From Nostoc carneum NIES-2107 (lineage in GTDB: Bacteria > Cyanobacteriota > Cyanobacteriia > Cyanobacteriales > Nostocaceae), in NCBI GenBank assembly GCA_002368155.1, contig AP018180.1, positions 4,921,007-4,985,006 of the forward strand: a stretch of 64,000 nt of DNA. The letters run 5' to 3'. The number at the start of each line of letters is the position of its first letter. Positions within the stretch are counted from its first letter, which is position 1. Position numbers and translations under genes: made by a program. Of the stretch, positions 17,608 through 27,746 are shown in pieces. The notes below the pieces were generated by a model. The model ran no database searches. It saw only the letters and a list, made by a program, of their open reading frames with translations, and was not told the origin of the DNA.

Positions 17608-19224
17608 ATGCTAAATCCTATCCCTAATGTCGCTAATGCTAAAACTGAATTAGATGTTTATATTGGTAAACTCCTCAATAATCGCTATCTAATCAGAGAT
17701 TTGATTGGCAAAGGCGGAATGGGTAGGGTTTACCTAGCAGAAGATGTTGCCAAAGGCGGAATGCCAGTAGCCGTAAAAATTCTATCCCTGAGCTTGGGTA
17801 GTCAGCAAATGACTCAACGCTTTGCTAGAGAAATTTTTATCGGCGCTCAATTAGGACGGAAAAGTAAAAATATTGTGAGGATGTTTAGCTATGGTGTAAC
17901 TGAGGAAAATATTCCTTATTATGTGATGGAATATCTTCAAGGAAAAAATCTGAAACGAATTCTCAAAACTCAAACATTTTCTACCACAAAAGTTTTAGAT
18001 ATCTGCGAGCAAATTTGTTTAGGTTTGCAGTGTGCTCATCAAGGTATCATCCTCAAAGGAGAAAATTATCCGATTGTACATCGTGATATTAAGCCAGAAA
18101 ATATTTTCATTATTGAAGATGGTAAAAGAGAGCCTCTGGTTAAAATTTTAGATTTTGGCATTGCTAAATTTTTAACAGAGCGCAGTGGCATGACTCTCAC
18201 TGATTCGTTTATTGGTAGTTTACCTTACTGTTCTCCAGAACACATGGAAGGACGTAAATTACTGGATGTGCGCTCTGATATTTACAGTTTAGGAATCTTG
18301 ATGTTTGAAATGTTGACAGGAAAACATCCATTTCACACAACAAGTAACTCCTTTGGTATTTGGTATCAAGCTCATCACTTTCAAGCACCACCAGCATTTG
18401 CAGAGGTAAATTCGCAAGTCGTCGTACCCGATCAATTACAAAAATTAGTGATGCGTTGTTTAGCGAAAGCAGTTAGCGATCGCCCACAAAATATTAAAGA
18501 AATATTAGAAATTTTAGAACAGGTTAAATCGGAAATTGCTATTACTGCTAATACCACTAATGAGAGCGTAGAAAGTAGTCCAATATTACAGATAGTACCG
18601 CTCACATCATTCACAGAAAAAGAGTGTTTACAGAAAATATGGCCGAAAAATCGACCAATTGCACCCATAGGGTTTCCCAATTTATTACATACATTGCAAG
18701 GAACTGTGCCTACCTTTTGGGCAATGTTACCCCAACAAGAAATTAATAAATTTTTCAATAAATCTCACGGCACTGAATTTATTGCCAAAATCAATGTTTA
18801 TCCCATGATTTTATGGAGTACTTTACTATACAATACTCAAAACTCTCAAGCTAAATGGCTATCGTGTTTTTTAGATATGAAAGATAATAAAGGTCAAAAA
18901 ATCCTGCGTAGTTTAGCAGAAACAGGATTTTACCATTTATTATTCTTTCCGTTAGAAGAACCGCACAAATGCACTAAGGTAATGACTTTGACTCTTAATG
19001 CTAACCAACGTCAGCAATTACTAGATTGGTTAGCGATTAATCAAAACGCCAATGAATTTATTTCTGCTAAACAAGCAAAAATTATTTTAAAGGCAGATTA
19101 TGAACGTCTGAAATCTAGCATTCTTCGTAAAATGGTAGCTAATCTACCAAAGAATGATGATAGCCTTAAATCTAAAATCATGAAATTCTTTTATACCTTT
19201 TTTCAGTTGATATTGCGCCGTTAA
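17608..19224 (+). CDS. Hanks-type serine/threonine protein kinase with novel C-terminal domain
   Basis: 538 aa. A complete kinase domain occupies about residues 25-310: glycine loop GKGGMGRVYLAED (34-46), Lys57 in VAVKIL, catalytic loop VHRDIKPENIF (157-167), DFG at 182-184, and the APE-equivalent YCSPEHMEG. There is no transmembrane helix, so it is soluble. Residues about 330-530 form a second domain that I do not recognise, also present in the next gene (FPNLLHTL, WAMLPQQEI, YPMILWSTLLYN, KWLSCFLDM). An inserted K/G-rich loop precedes HRD. Tandem paralogue 199 bp downstream. Confidence 0.93.
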   Translation: MLNPIPNVANAKTELDVYIGKLLNNRYLIRDLIGKGGMGRVYLAEDVAKGGMPVAVKILSLSLGSQQMTQRFAREIFIGAQLGRKSKNIVRMFSYGVTEENIPYYVMEYLQGKNLKRILKTQTFSTTKVLDICEQICLGLQCAHQGIILKGENYPIVHRDIKPENIFIIEDGKREPLVKILDFGIAKFLTERSGMTLTDSFIGSLPYCSPEHMEGRKLLDVRSDIYSLGILMFEMLTGKHPFHTTSNSFGIWYQAHHFQAPPAFAEVNSQVVVPDQLQKLVMRCLAKAVSDRPQNIKEILEILEQVKSEIAITANTTNESVESSPILQIVPLTSFTEKECLQKIWPKNRPIAPIGFPNLLHTLQGTVPTFWAMLPQQEINKFFNKSHGTEFIAKINVYPMILWSTLLYNTQNSQAKWLSCFLDMKDNKGQKILRSLAETGFYHLLFFPLEEPHKCTKVMTLTLNANQRQQLLDWLAINQNANEFISAKQAKIILKADYERLKSSILRKMVANLPKNDDSLKSKIMKFFYTFFQLILRR

Positions 19225-19423
19225 GTCTGTATTAAAAAAGGGTCGAGGCACTATGGTTATAGAAGAAAATTTCTCCCGTGAGGAATAGATTAAAAACAGA
19301 CGTTATTTTTGACAAGTCAGGTAAAAACCTTGAAGTGTAGACAGGTAAAATTATACATATATTGAAAATTGTTAGTTAAAATGCTCATTATTCATTTTGG
19401 TGAGTATTTAAGAGGTTATAAAA

Positions 19424-20977
19424 GTGAATCAAAGCTCATCATTGTCTCCCGATAGTAAAGGTTTACTTGCCAATCGATATCAACTAATCAAGATAGTTGG
19501 CACAGGAGGTATGGGCAAGGTTTTTTTAGCGAATGATGTTTTGTTAGGAGGAACACCTGTCGCTATCAAGTTTCTATCTCAAACTGTTTTAAACCCAAAG
19601 TTGCAAAAAGATTTTGCCCGTGAAGCCATGATGAGCGCAGCTTTGAGCCAAAAAAGTATACATATCATCAAGGCTTATGATTATGGCGTAAGCGAACAAG
19701 GTTACCCCTTTTACGTCATGGAATATTTATCGGGGAAATCTTTAAAAGAATTCATCCCGATGAATTTGCCAATGTTTATGAATCTGACGCGTCAGATTTG
19801 TTTAGGCTTACAATGCGCCCATCAAGGGATGAATATAGAAGGTAAGATTTATCCACTTGTTCATAGAGATATTAAGCCAGCAAATATTTTAGTAATGCCC
19901 GACCCTATATTAGGTTATTTAGCAAAAATCTTAGATTTTGGCATTGCTAAATTTGTAAATTCTGTATCAACACTGAGTACAAATAAAGGATTTCATGGCA
20001 CTTTACCTTATTGTTCACCAGAGCAATTAGAAGGAGAAGAATTAGATAGTCGCTCTGATATTTATAGTCTGGGTGTGATGATGTTTGAAATGCTCTCAGG
20101 TAAAAAACCTTGGGAACCAGAAACCGATCACTTTGGTGCTTGGTATAAAGCACATCACTTTGAGCCACCCAGAACGATCGCAGCAGTTAAACCAGAACTG
20201 CAATTACCCAAAGAGCTAAATGAGTTAATTATGGCTTGTTTGGCAAAACCACCACGCGATCGCCCTCAAAGTAGTACCCAACTGCTGCAAGTTTTAGAAA
20301 ATATCAATCGCACTTATTATCTCAATTGGCCTGCAAATAAGAGTTCATTAAATATGGGTAGTAGTATTCCATCTGAATCAGTCAATGGCAACAATCCTCA
20401 TATTGCTGCCAAATCTGATTTACCTGTGGCTGTAGAACAAATTTGTTGGAAAGCAATTTGGCCGCCAAAAAAACCGATTCAGGAAATTGTGTTTCCGAGA
20501 CTTTTAGATATCGAAAAAAATCCTGTAGCCTCACTCTGGCTAATGTTACCCAAAGCAGAAATTCAAAAGCGTTCCCATTCTATCCGTTACAACCAGTTTC
20601 TCTTCATCAAACTTCCTCACCCTATGCTGCTGTGGCTGACAGTTTTGTACAACAAGCAACTAGGGCCGAAGTGGCTACCCTGCTACCTCGATATGCAAGA
20701 ACCGCAAAATCAAAAAATGGTGTATTCCTTAGCCAGCAATGAACGCTACCCGTTAATTTTATTTACCCTGGAAGCGCCTAATTCTTGTACTAGCGTTATG
20801 AGCAGTTACATTAATGACACTCAGCGAAAAACGTTGAAAACTTGGCTAGAACAGAGTAAAACCTTACCACCTTCATCTCAAGCGCATTTGAGTAAAAACC
20901 TCTTAAAGCAACAGTACAAGCAAATGCAATCCCAGATTCAGGAGCATTTAGCTTCAATGCCAGCAGCTGTAGGCTGA
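19424..20977 (+). CDS. Hanks-type serine/threonine protein kinase, tandem paralogue
   Basis: 517 aa, GTG start with AAGAGG 8 nt upstream. Kinase motifs are intact: GTGGMGKVFLAND (26-38), Lys49 in VAIKFL, HRDIKPANIL (147-156) and DFG (171-173). The C-terminal domain (about 335-510) matches that of the preceding kinase (FPRLLDIE, WLMLPKAEI, HPMLLWLTVLYN, KWLPCYLDM, FTLEAPNSCTSVM). The two kinases also share the CAHQGM/CAHQGI plus YP(L/I)VHRDIKP arrangement, so they arose by local duplication. Likely separately transcribed given the 199-bp spacer, but cotranscription is possible. Confidence 0.93.
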   Translation: MNQSSSLSPDSKGLLANRYQLIKIVGTGGMGKVFLANDVLLGGTPVAIKFLSQTVLNPKLQKDFAREAMMSAALSQKSIHIIKAYDYGVSEQGYPFYVMEYLSGKSLKEFIPMNLPMFMNLTRQICLGLQCAHQGMNIEGKIYPLVHRDIKPANILVMPDPILGYLAKILDFGIAKFVNSVSTLSTNKGFHGTLPYCSPEQLEGEELDSRSDIYSLGVMMFEMLSGKKPWEPETDHFGAWYKAHHFEPPRTIAAVKPELQLPKELNELIMACLAKPPRDRPQSSTQLLQVLENINRTYYLNWPANKSSLNMGSSIPSESVNGNNPHIAAKSDLPVAVEQICWKAIWPPKKPIQEIVFPRLLDIEKNPVASLWLMLPKAEIQKRSHSIRYNQFLFIKLPHPMLLWLTVLYNKQLGPKWLPCYLDMQEPQNQKMVYSLASNERYPLILFTLEAPNSCTSVMSSYINDTQRKTLKTWLEQSKTLPPSSQAHLSKNLLKQQYKQMQSQIQEHLASMPAAVG

Positions 20978-20989
20978 GGAACTTCCAAA

Positions 20990-21035
20990 AAAATAAGCAG
21001 AGGAAGCAGAGGAAGCAGAGGGAGCAGAGGAGGAA
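20990..21035. repeat. STRR block (AGAGGAAGC units)
   Basis: Purine-rich tandem units GCAGAGGAA/GCAGAGGGA between the second kinase and tRNA-Asp. Confidence 0.7.
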
Positions 21036-21081
21036 GAATACAATTCTGGTCTTCTCTTTGAAATTTCCTCCGCCAAATTGC

Positions 21082-21110
21082 TTGACAACTTAAAAAAAAA
21101 TCTGCATAAT
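21082..21110 (+). promoter_or_regulatory. Sigma-70-type promoter of tRNA-Asp
   Basis: TTGACA (21082-21087) and CATAAT (21105-21110) are separated by 17 bp. Transcription would start near 21117, about 12 nt before the mature tRNA. Confidence 0.7.
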
Positions 21111-21128
21111 AGCAAAGTCGGTAATCAA

Positions 21129-21202
21129 GGGACTGTAGTTCAATTGGTTAGAGCACCGCCCTGTCACGGCGGAAGTTGCGGGTTCGAGCCCCGTCAGTCC
21201 CG
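21129..21202 (+). tRNA. tRNA-Asp (GTC)
   Basis: 74 nt. Acceptor GGGACTG pairs with CAGTCCC, the anticodon loop CTGTCAC gives anticodon GUC, the T-arm has GGTTCGAGCC, and the discriminator is G73, an aspartate identity element. CCA is not encoded, so it must be added by the nucleotidyltransferase also found in this window (30247-31521). Confidence 0.97.
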
Positions 21203-21341
21203 TTCTAACGAAAGATTTATAATTGCTCAACACTTAGTAAATTGAGGTAAAGGTAACTCATTATCGATATTTACCTCCGTAAAGCACTGGTTCCTCAGTG
21301 CTTGTTATAGTGATCATGCTTTGCTAAAGAGAGAAAGAACT

Positions 21342-22784
21342 GTGACTGTTAGAGTCCGTATTGCTCCAAGTCCAACTGGAAATCTACATATCGGTACAGC
21401 AAGAACCGCTGTATTTAACTGGCTATTTGCTCGCCACCACGGTGGGAAATTTATCCTGCGAATTGAAGACACAGACCTAGAGCGATCGCGTCCTGAATAC
21501 ACAGAGAATATTCTTGAAGGGTTGCGCTGGTTAGGCCTGAACTGGGATGAAGGCCCATTTTTTCAATCTCAACGCCTGGATCTCTATAAACAAGCAGTAG
21601 AAAAACTGCTAGCACAAGGTTTAGCCTATCGCTGCTATACCACCAGTGAAGAACTAGAGGCTTTACGGGAAGCCCAAAAAGCCAAAGGGGAAGCACCACG
21701 TTATGACAACCGTCACCGCCATCTCACCCCAGAACAAGAAGCTGCTTTCAAAGCTGAAGGACGTAGCTTTGTCATTCGCTTCAAAATCGAAGATGAGCGA
21801 GAAATTGTTTGGGACGATTTAGTCCGGGGAAAAATGTCTTGGCGCGGTAGCGATTTGGGTGGTGATATGGTGATCGCTCGTGCTTCCGAAGATGGTGTTG
21901 GTCAACCACTGTATAACTTTGTCGTTGTAGTGGATGACATTGATATGCAAATCACCCATGTGATTCGGGGAGAAGACCACATCGCCAACACCGCCAAGCA
22001 AATTCTCCTTTATGAAGCTATGGGGGCAAAAATTCCCCAATTCGCCCACTCACCCCTAATTTTGAATATGGAAGGGCGGAAGCTTTCCAAGCGGGATGGC
22101 GTAACTTCAATTTCCGACTTTAAGCAATTAGGTTTCACTTCCGAAGGCTTAGTGAATTACATGACTTTATTGGGTTGGTCACCACCAGACTCTACTCAAG
22201 AAATCTTCACTTTAGAAGCAGCAGCCAAAGAATTTAGCTTTGAGCGTGTTAATAAAGCCGGTGCAAAGTTTGACTGGGCGAAATTGGATTGGTTAAACAG
22301 CCAGTACATCCATAATATGCCAGTCAGCCAGCTTACAGATTTACTCATCCCTTATTGGGAAATAGCAGGCTTTAACTTTGATGGGGGACGCGATCGCGCT
22401 TGGTTAGAACAACTAGTAGCTTTACTTGGGCCAAGTTTAACTCGCCTCAAAGATGCTGTCGCTCAGAGCCAACTGTTTTTTACTGAAACAGTTGAATTTA
22501 GCGAAGAAGCCAGTAAACAGTTACAACAAGAAGGTTCTGCGGCTGTTCTGCAAGGAATTCTTGCAGCTTTAGAAACTCAAGAATTGCAAGAAGCTACTGC
22601 CCAAGAGATTATTAAGCAAGTGGTAAAAGCCCAAAATGTCAAGAAAGGCTTAGTAATGCGATCGCTCCGCGCTGCTTTAACTGGAGATGTTCATGGCCCA
22701 GACTTGATTCAATCCTGGCTATTACTCCACAAAATTGGTTTAGATCGCCCCCGTTTGAGTAAAGCGATCACCGCAAGCAGTTAG
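21342..22784 (+). CDS. gltX: Glutamyl-tRNA synthetase
   Basis: 480 aa. Charges tRNA-Glu with glutamate for translation and, in cyanobacteria, for tetrapyrrole (chlorophyll) synthesis. Class I motifs: [18 protein letters not shown] at the N-terminus (HIGH equivalent) and KLSKRDG near residue 247. Length equals the family norm, with no CAAD extension. The GTG at 21342 is chosen because the family begins [13 protein letters not shown]; the in-frame TTG at 21321 would add seven unconserved residues. Purine-rich AAAGAGAGAAAG lies just upstream. Confidence 0.97.
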   Translation: MTVRVRIAPSPTGNLHIGTARTAVFNWLFARHHGGKFILRIEDTDLERSRPEYTENILEGLRWLGLNWDEGPFFQSQRLDLYKQAVEKLLAQGLAYRCYTTSEELEALREAQKAKGEAPRYDNRHRHLTPEQEAAFKAEGRSFVIRFKIEDEREIVWDDLVRGKMSWRGSDLGGDMVIARASEDGVGQPLYNFVVVVDDIDMQITHVIRGEDHIANTAKQILLYEAMGAKIPQFAHSPLILNMEGRKLSKRDGVTSISDFKQLGFTSEGLVNYMTLLGWSPPDSTQEIFTLEAAAKEFSFERVNKAGAKFDWAKLDWLNSQYIHNMPVSQLTDLLIPYWEIAGFNFDGGRDRAWLEQLVALLGPSLTRLKDAVAQSQLFFTETVEFSEEASKQLQQEGSAAVLQGILAALETQELQEATAQEIIKQVVKAQNVKKGLVMRSLRAALTGDVHGPDLIQSWLLLHKIGLDRPRLSKAITASS

Positions 22785-22815
22785 CTCACAGTCTTTTGCA
22801 ATATTTTAGATTTTT

Positions 22816-22839
22816 AGAGGCGTACCCTGGTGCGCCTCT
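22816..22839 (+). terminator. gltX terminator hairpin
   Basis: AGAGGCG (22816-22822) pairs with CGCCTCT (22833-22839), with ACC/GGT extending the stem inside. It lies 32 bp after the stop. No clear U-run. Confidence 0.55.
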
Positions 22840-22859
22840 ATTCATAATAGCTACAGGGA

Positions 22860-22920
22860 TTAGGTAAGGGGTAATGAGTAATGGGTAATGGGGACAAACA
22901 CCAAACACCAAACTAGTTAA
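22860..22920. repeat. STRR block (TAATGGG / ACACCAA units)
   Basis: Heptamers such as GTAATGA, GTAATGG and ACACCAA between gltX and the next small exported protein. Confidence 0.6.
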
Positions 22921-22992
22921 TTCTTCTATTTTTGGGAACTTTGCGTGTAAAATTCATGTCATCAACTCCACTTAGACAACCATGTGATTAAA

Positions 22993-23487
22993 ATGCCGAA
23001 AAGAGTTCTTAACAAAGGAATAAGATTATCATTAATGGTGGTTACACTCTTAGTCACATCGGTCACTCATGCTGGAGCAGATGTGCCACAAACACCACCA
23101 ATATTTGGAGATATCTCCATCGGTAAGAATTTTTCTCCTGACCCCTTCAGTGTTAGGGGTATGAGTGGCGGTTCAGTTTCAAGTAACCAAGTGGCAAAGC
23201 GAACTGAAACTGCAACTGGGCCATGTACTGGATTTGTTGATGAAACACCAGACCATAAATTAGAAATCACTACTAAATTGGATTACTTGAAGCTACTAGT
23301 GCAAAGTCCTGAAGATACTACACTCATAGTCAAAGGCCCTGGTGGTACATGGTGCAATGACGAATTTGATGGGAAAAATCCTGGGATGGTTGGTGAATGG
23401 CTCCCAGGAACTTACCAGATTTGGGTAGGTTCCTATGTCAAAGGCAAATATTTTCCTTATACTCTCCAAATTAGCGAAGTTAAATAA
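22993..23487 (+). CDS. Exported protein with PPC-like (pre-peptidase C-terminal) domain
   Basis: 164 aa from ATG 22993; a GTG at 22984 adds three residues. A Sec signal peptide ends near HAGA (about residue 28). The mature protein ends in a beta-rich stretch (KLDYLKLLVQSPEDTTLIVKG, WCNDEFDGKNPG, WLPGTYQIWVGSY) that matches the PPC jelly-roll pattern found on secreted proteases and surface proteins, here standing alone. Two cysteines (GPCTGF and TWCNDE) could form a disulfide. Function unknown. Confidence 0.72.
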   Translation: MPKRVLNKGIRLSLMVVTLLVTSVTHAGADVPQTPPIFGDISIGKNFSPDPFSVRGMSGGSVSSNQVAKRTETATGPCTGFVDETPDHKLEITTKLDYLKLLVQSPEDTTLIVKGPGGTWCNDEFDGKNPGMVGEWLPGTYQIWVGSYVKGKYFPYTLQISEVK

Positions 23488-23742
23488 TAGACTTCTATGG
23501 TAAAAATTAACCAATTTTAAGGGTACAGGGGGAAAATCATACAACTTGCTCTCTTAAGACTAATGCCTAGAAATTAATTCTTTGGAAGTCCCTGCGTCCT
23601 TGATATTTTTCGCTAGTACATTTAACCTAGTAGTTAATTAACTGCGCGTTTAAATATTGGCTACCAATAATTAAAATCACTGAAGAATCAGGCTTAACAA
23701 CTTGGTTGTGAGTTAGTCCTTAACTCCACAGAGCGAATTTGT

Positions 23743-24633
23743 ATGAAAACGCAACAACAGATTCTTGACTTCTATTCACGTCCAACCGTGATGACATCTG
23801 CTGGCAAACATACTGCCCTGTTTGATGAGTTACCGAATGATGTTGCTGAACTGACTTATATTATCCAGGGACTTGGACTATATGAGTATGTGGCATTGGA
23901 CTTTTACGGCTTCGCCATTCCAGACAAGCGCAAAAGTGAAACCCATCTTCGCCCGATTGAGCGGATATTAGATCAGCTTCTGGCCCTTGATGAGCGGCCC
24001 CTTTCTGCTGCTCGGCCTGTTGATAAACGTTTGATAGGAATTTGTCATCACTTCGCGCTGTTGCTCGTTGCTATGTTGCGAGCTAAGGGTATTCCTGCTC
24101 GATATCGTTGCGGGTTCGGCAGTTATTTCAATCCACCTTACTTTGAAGAACACGTGGTCTGTGAGTATTGGAATACTTTACAAGCACGTTGGGTAATTGT
24201 CGATCCGCAGTTTGATGCAGTTTGGCGAGAGAAACTAGAGATTAAGCATGACATTCTCGATGTGCCGCGCGATCGCTTCATCATGGCAGGTGATGCTTGG
24301 GAAAATTGTCGCACGGGAGCTAATGACCCATCAAAGTTTGGCATCTTCAAAGGTGATTTGCGCGGACTCTGGTTTATGGCAGGAGAAATTGTGCGTGATG
24401 TTGCCGCGCTCAACAAAATGGAGATGTTACCCTGGGATGTCTGGGGAGCCATTCCGCAACCTCATGAATCGCTGACTGACGATCAGTTGGCATTTTTTGA
24501 TCAGCTGGCTATGTTCACGCGATCGCCTGATACATCATTCACTGAACTGCTTAAACTCTATGAAAGTGATGATCGCTTACGCGTTCCCGCAACTGTCTTT
24601 AATGGGGTGTTGAACCGTCTAGAAACCATATAA
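23743..24633 (+). CDS. Transglutaminase-like cysteine protease-fold protein
   Basis: 296 aa, cytosolic (no signal). The transglutaminase-like core is at about 95-160: Cys101 in GICHHFALLLVAMLRAKGIPAR, His137 in FEEHVVCEYW and Asp154 in WVIVDPQFDAVW make the Cys-His-Asp triad. The C-terminal half is helical. Members act as proteases or amidases, or are uncharacterised; no partner gene indicates the substrate. Confidence 0.85.
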   Translation: MKTQQQILDFYSRPTVMTSAGKHTALFDELPNDVAELTYIIQGLGLYEYVALDFYGFAIPDKRKSETHLRPIERILDQLLALDERPLSAARPVDKRLIGICHHFALLLVAMLRAKGIPARYRCGFGSYFNPPYFEEHVVCEYWNTLQARWVIVDPQFDAVWREKLEIKHDILDVPRDRFIMAGDAWENCRTGANDPSKFGIFKGDLRGLWFMAGEIVRDVAALNKMEMLPWDVWGAIPQPHESLTDDQLAFFDQLAMFTRSPDTSFTELLKLYESDDRLRVPATVFNGVLNRLETI

Positions 24634-25359
24634 ATTTCCCTGTGAATGACAAATATGCCATCACTGTGTAGGCAAGGAGCAGGGGAGAGAAATAATTGTG
24701 TTCAGTCCAAACATGGGAATAATTTATTTTTTGGCGTTTCCCAAATAAAAAAATAATCATTGCTTTGGCGAGCAGGGGCAGCAGAAATCTGATAATTAAT
24801 TCAATGCCAGAATTTAGTAATTTATTCCTTAGCAGTTTACGATCACAGCCACTTGCAGCCGACAATACATCAGCTTTAGCCAAAGGATTTCATAATCTAA
24901 ATTCGAGCATCCACAATAGTATAGAGGGGTAGAGGGACAGCAATAGCTCAGGGAGTAGGGCTTTGATAAAGCTTCTTGATGCTGATGTTCCTTAAATCTC
25001 GTTTCGCTGTGGAGCTATTATGTATTAAAATTAAGTTAACTTTAATTAAGATTCGTGTTGTCGCTCTAGATTTACTGTAATGACCTTATAGTTCTAGGAC
25101 GCTACACACAAAACATCAAATTCATCAAAGTGGATTTATTAAGAGTCCGTTTCACAGCTAGCTAGCAACCAATAAAGGATGGATGATGAAAAAGAAGTTT
25201 TGAATTCTAGGATGACGCGCCCTCTAGCTATTGCTGCGAGGTCAGTTAGTTTGAAAATTTTTATACTTTTTACTCCCATATCATCCTGATTAAACAGGGT
25301 GATTCATCATTTGGTTGCTAAAGCTGATGAGTTGTATTGGCATTTAGAGGCAGATTAAA
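24634..25359. other. Intergenic region upstream of ftsH2
   Basis: 726 bp. Contains a short GGAGCAGGGGAGAG STRR fragment (about 24676-24689) and AT-rich DNA. Nothing coding is supported. The long 5' region may carry light-responsive promoter elements for ftsH2, but I see no defined site. Confidence 0.4.
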
Positions 25360-27246
25360 ATGAAATTTTCTTGGAAAGTCCTATTACTGTGGACATTGCC
25401 TGCTTTGGTAATTGGCTTCTTTTTCTGGCAAGGAGCATTTGCTGGCACTCCTGCTGACATGACGAAGAATGCAGCTAATACGCGCATGACCTATGGACGC
25501 TTTCTAGAATATTTGGATGCTAATCGCGTCAGTAGTGTAGATCTCTATGAAGGTGGTAGGACAGCGATTATCGAAGCCGTAGATCCAGATATTGAAAATC
25601 GTATTCAACGCTGGCGAGTGGATCTGCCTGTTAACGCACCTGAGTTAATTAGCAAGCTGAAAGAAAAAGGAATTAGTTTTGATGCCCACCCCATGCGGAA
25701 TGATGGGGCTATTTGGGGACTTTTAGGCAATCTTGTTTTTCCCATTATATTGATTGCGGGTCTGTTCTTTTTGTTCCGTCGCTCTAGCAACCTCCCCGGC
25801 GGTCCAGGTCAAGCTATGAACTTCGGCAAATCCAGAGCACGTTTTCAAATGGAAGCCAAAACTGGCGTGAAGTTTGACGATGTAGCAGGTATTGAAGAAG
25901 CCAAAGAAGAACTACAAGAAGTCGTTACCTTCTTAAAACAGCCAGAAAGATTTACTGCTGTAGGCGCACGTATTCCCAAAGGCGTGTTGTTAGTTGGCCC
26001 TCCAGGAACTGGTAAAACTTTACTAGCAAAAGCGATCGCAGGTGAAGCTGGTGTACCTTTCTTCAGTATTTCTGGTTCAGAATTCGTAGAAATGTTTGTG
26101 GGTGTAGGTGCGTCTCGTGTACGTGACCTATTTAAAAAAGCCAAAGACAACGCCCCCTGTATCATCTTTATTGATGAAATTGACGCAGTAGGTAGACAAC
26201 GGGGTGCTGGTATCGGTGGTGGTAACGATGAGAGAGAACAAACCCTCAACCAACTACTCACCGAAATGGATGGTTTTGAAGGTAACACAGGCATCATTAT
26301 TATTGCTGCTACCAACCGTCCTGACGTATTAGACTCAGCATTATTACGTCCCGGACGCTTTGACCGTCAAGTAACCGTCGATGCGCCGGATATTAAAGGA
26401 CGTTTGGAAATCTTACAAGTCCACGCTCGCAATAAGAAACTTGACCCTAGCGTATCCTTAGAAGCGATCGCTCGCCGTACACCTGGATTTACAGGCGCAG
26501 ATTTAGCTAACTTACTTAACGAAGCTGCTATTCTCACCGCCAGAAGACGCAAAGAAGGCATTACCCTCACTGAAATTGATGATGCGGTGGATCGGGTAGT
26601 TGCAGGTATGGAAGGTACTCCTTTAGTTGACAGCAAGAGCAAGCGCTTAATTGCTTATCACGAAGTAGGACACGCCTTGGTGGGAACAGTCCTAAAAGAC
26701 CATGACCCCGTACAGAAAGTCACTCTTATTCCTCGCGGACAAGCACAGGGTTTAACTTGGTTTACTCCCAACGAAGAACAAGGATTAATTTCTCGTTCCC
26801 AACTGAAAGCACGGATTACTGGTGCTTTGGGTGGACGCGCTGCGGAAGAAGTGATTTTTGGTGCTGCAGAAGTTACCACTGGTGCAGGTGGCGACTTACA
26901 ACAGTTGTCTGGAATGGCGAGACAAATGGTAACCAGATTCGGGATGTCAGATTTAGGCCCCTTATCTTTGGAAAGTCAACAGGGAGAAGTATTCTTAGGT
27001 CGTGACTGGACAACTAGATCTGAATATTCCGAAGCGATCGCTTCTCGGATCGATGCTCAAGTAAGAGCGATCGTAGAAGAATGTTACGAACAAGCTAAGA
27101 AAATCATTCGTGAAAATCGTAGCGTCACCGACCGTTTAGTTGATCTGTTGATCGAAAAAGAAACCATTGATGGTGCTGAATTCCGTCAAATCGTGGCTGA
27201 ATACACTGATGTTCCTGAAAAGCCTCAGTATGCACCACAACTATAA
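25360..27246 (+). CDS. ftsH: ATP-dependent zinc metalloprotease FtsH (FtsH2/Slr0228 type)
   Basis: 628 aa thylakoid-membrane AAA protease that degrades damaged D1 during photosystem II repair. Order: N-terminal helix (about 6-24), lumenal domain, second helix (about 119-139, ending [16 protein letters not shown]), AAA domain with Walker A GPPGTGKT (213-220), Walker [12 protein letters not shown] and [20 protein letters not shown], then the Zn protease motif HEVGH (434-438). The near-identical flow of the N-terminus and the C-terminal ending PQL match Synechocystis FtsH2 as I remember it. A strong terminator follows. Confidence 0.96.
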   Translation: MKFSWKVLLLWTLPALVIGFFFWQGAFAGTPADMTKNAANTRMTYGRFLEYLDANRVSSVDLYEGGRTAIIEAVDPDIENRIQRWRVDLPVNAPELISKLKEKGISFDAHPMRNDGAIWGLLGNLVFPIILIAGLFFLFRRSSNLPGGPGQAMNFGKSRARFQMEAKTGVKFDDVAGIEEAKEELQEVVTFLKQPERFTAVGARIPKGVLLVGPPGTGKTLLAKAIAGEAGVPFFSISGSEFVEMFVGVGASRVRDLFKKAKDNAPCIIFIDEIDAVGRQRGAGIGGGNDEREQTLNQLLTEMDGFEGNTGIIIIAATNRPDVLDSALLRPGRFDRQVTVDAPDIKGRLEILQVHARNKKLDPSVSLEAIARRTPGFTGADLANLLNEAAILTARRRKEGITLTEIDDAVDRVVAGMEGTPLVDSKSKRLIAYHEVGHALVGTVLKDHDPVQKVTLIPRGQAQGLTWFTPNEEQGLISRSQLKARITGALGGRAAEEVIFGAAEVTTGAGGDLQQLSGMARQMVTRFGMSDLGPLSLESQQGEVFLGRDWTTRSEYSEAIASRIDAQVRAIVEECYEQAKKIIRENRSVTDRLVDLLIEKETIDGAEFRQIVAEYTDVPEKPQYAPQL

Positions 27247-27272
27247 TCATTGATTGAAAATTATTGAAATGG

Positions 27273-27308
27273 ATGGGTATGGTGTTGTTACCATACCCAT
27301 TTTTATTT
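27273..27308 (+). terminator. Rho-independent terminator of ftsH
   Basis: A perfect 11-bp stem, ATGGGTATGGT (27273-27283) / ACCATACCCAT (27290-27300), is followed by TTTTATTT, 26 bp after the stop codon. Confidence 0.85.
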
Positions 27309-27327
27309 GCTGAAATAGTTGCAGCTT

Positions 27328-27708
27328 TCAAGCAGATTTTTCCATCAAAGGATAGGGTTGAATTAACACCTCCGCCGGAATGCCTAATTGCTGATACAAA
27401 AGACGAATCATATCCAAAGTCAGAGGCTGTTGTCGGTTCAAAATCTCTGTAACTTTTACCTGAGTACCAATTACTCTTTCTAAATCATGCTCCGACAATC
27501 CACGGGATTCGAGATAATATAAAATCGCCTCAATAGGATCTGGTGCTGCGATTGGGTAATGCCGTTGCTCGTATGCTTCTACAAGTGTAGTTAAAACTTC
27601 TAAGCGGTCATACTCTGGTGTATTTAGGTCTGCATCAAACAATCTTTCAATTTCAGCCAGCGCCGCACGATAATCAGCTTCATTTCGGATGGGATGGAGT
27701 TCAAGCAT
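27328..27708 (-). CDS. HigA-type antitoxin / HTH protein without a visible toxin
   Basis: 126 aa. Belongs to the COG5499-like group of long HigA antitoxins: an N-terminal dimerisation part (MLELHPIRNEADYRAALAEI, ERLFDADLNTPEYDRLEVL) and a C-terminal Xre-like helix-turn-helix (LSEHDLERVIGTQVKVTEIL, NRQQPLTLDMIRLLYQQLGI). HigA genes normally follow a HigB RNase gene; here the upstream 440 bp hold a MITE and a C/G-run repeat and no HigB frame. It is therefore an orphan regulator or the remnant of a toxin-antitoxin pair. Convergent with ftsH. Confidence 0.82.
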   Translation of the reverse strand: MLELHPIRNEADYRAALAEIERLFDADLNTPEYDRLEVLTTLVEAYEQRHYPIAAPDPIEAILYYLESRGLSEHDLERVIGTQVKVTEILNRQQPLTLDMIRLLYQQLGIPAEVLIQPYPLMEKSA

Positions 27709-27746
27709 AATAATATTATTGCCTCAAATAGTTGTCGCATCTACCT

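Noticed and set aside
17608-20977. Ser/Thr kinases as PASTA/PknB-type receptors
   Set aside because: Neither has a transmembrane helix nor PASTA repeats; both are soluble with a different C-terminal domain.
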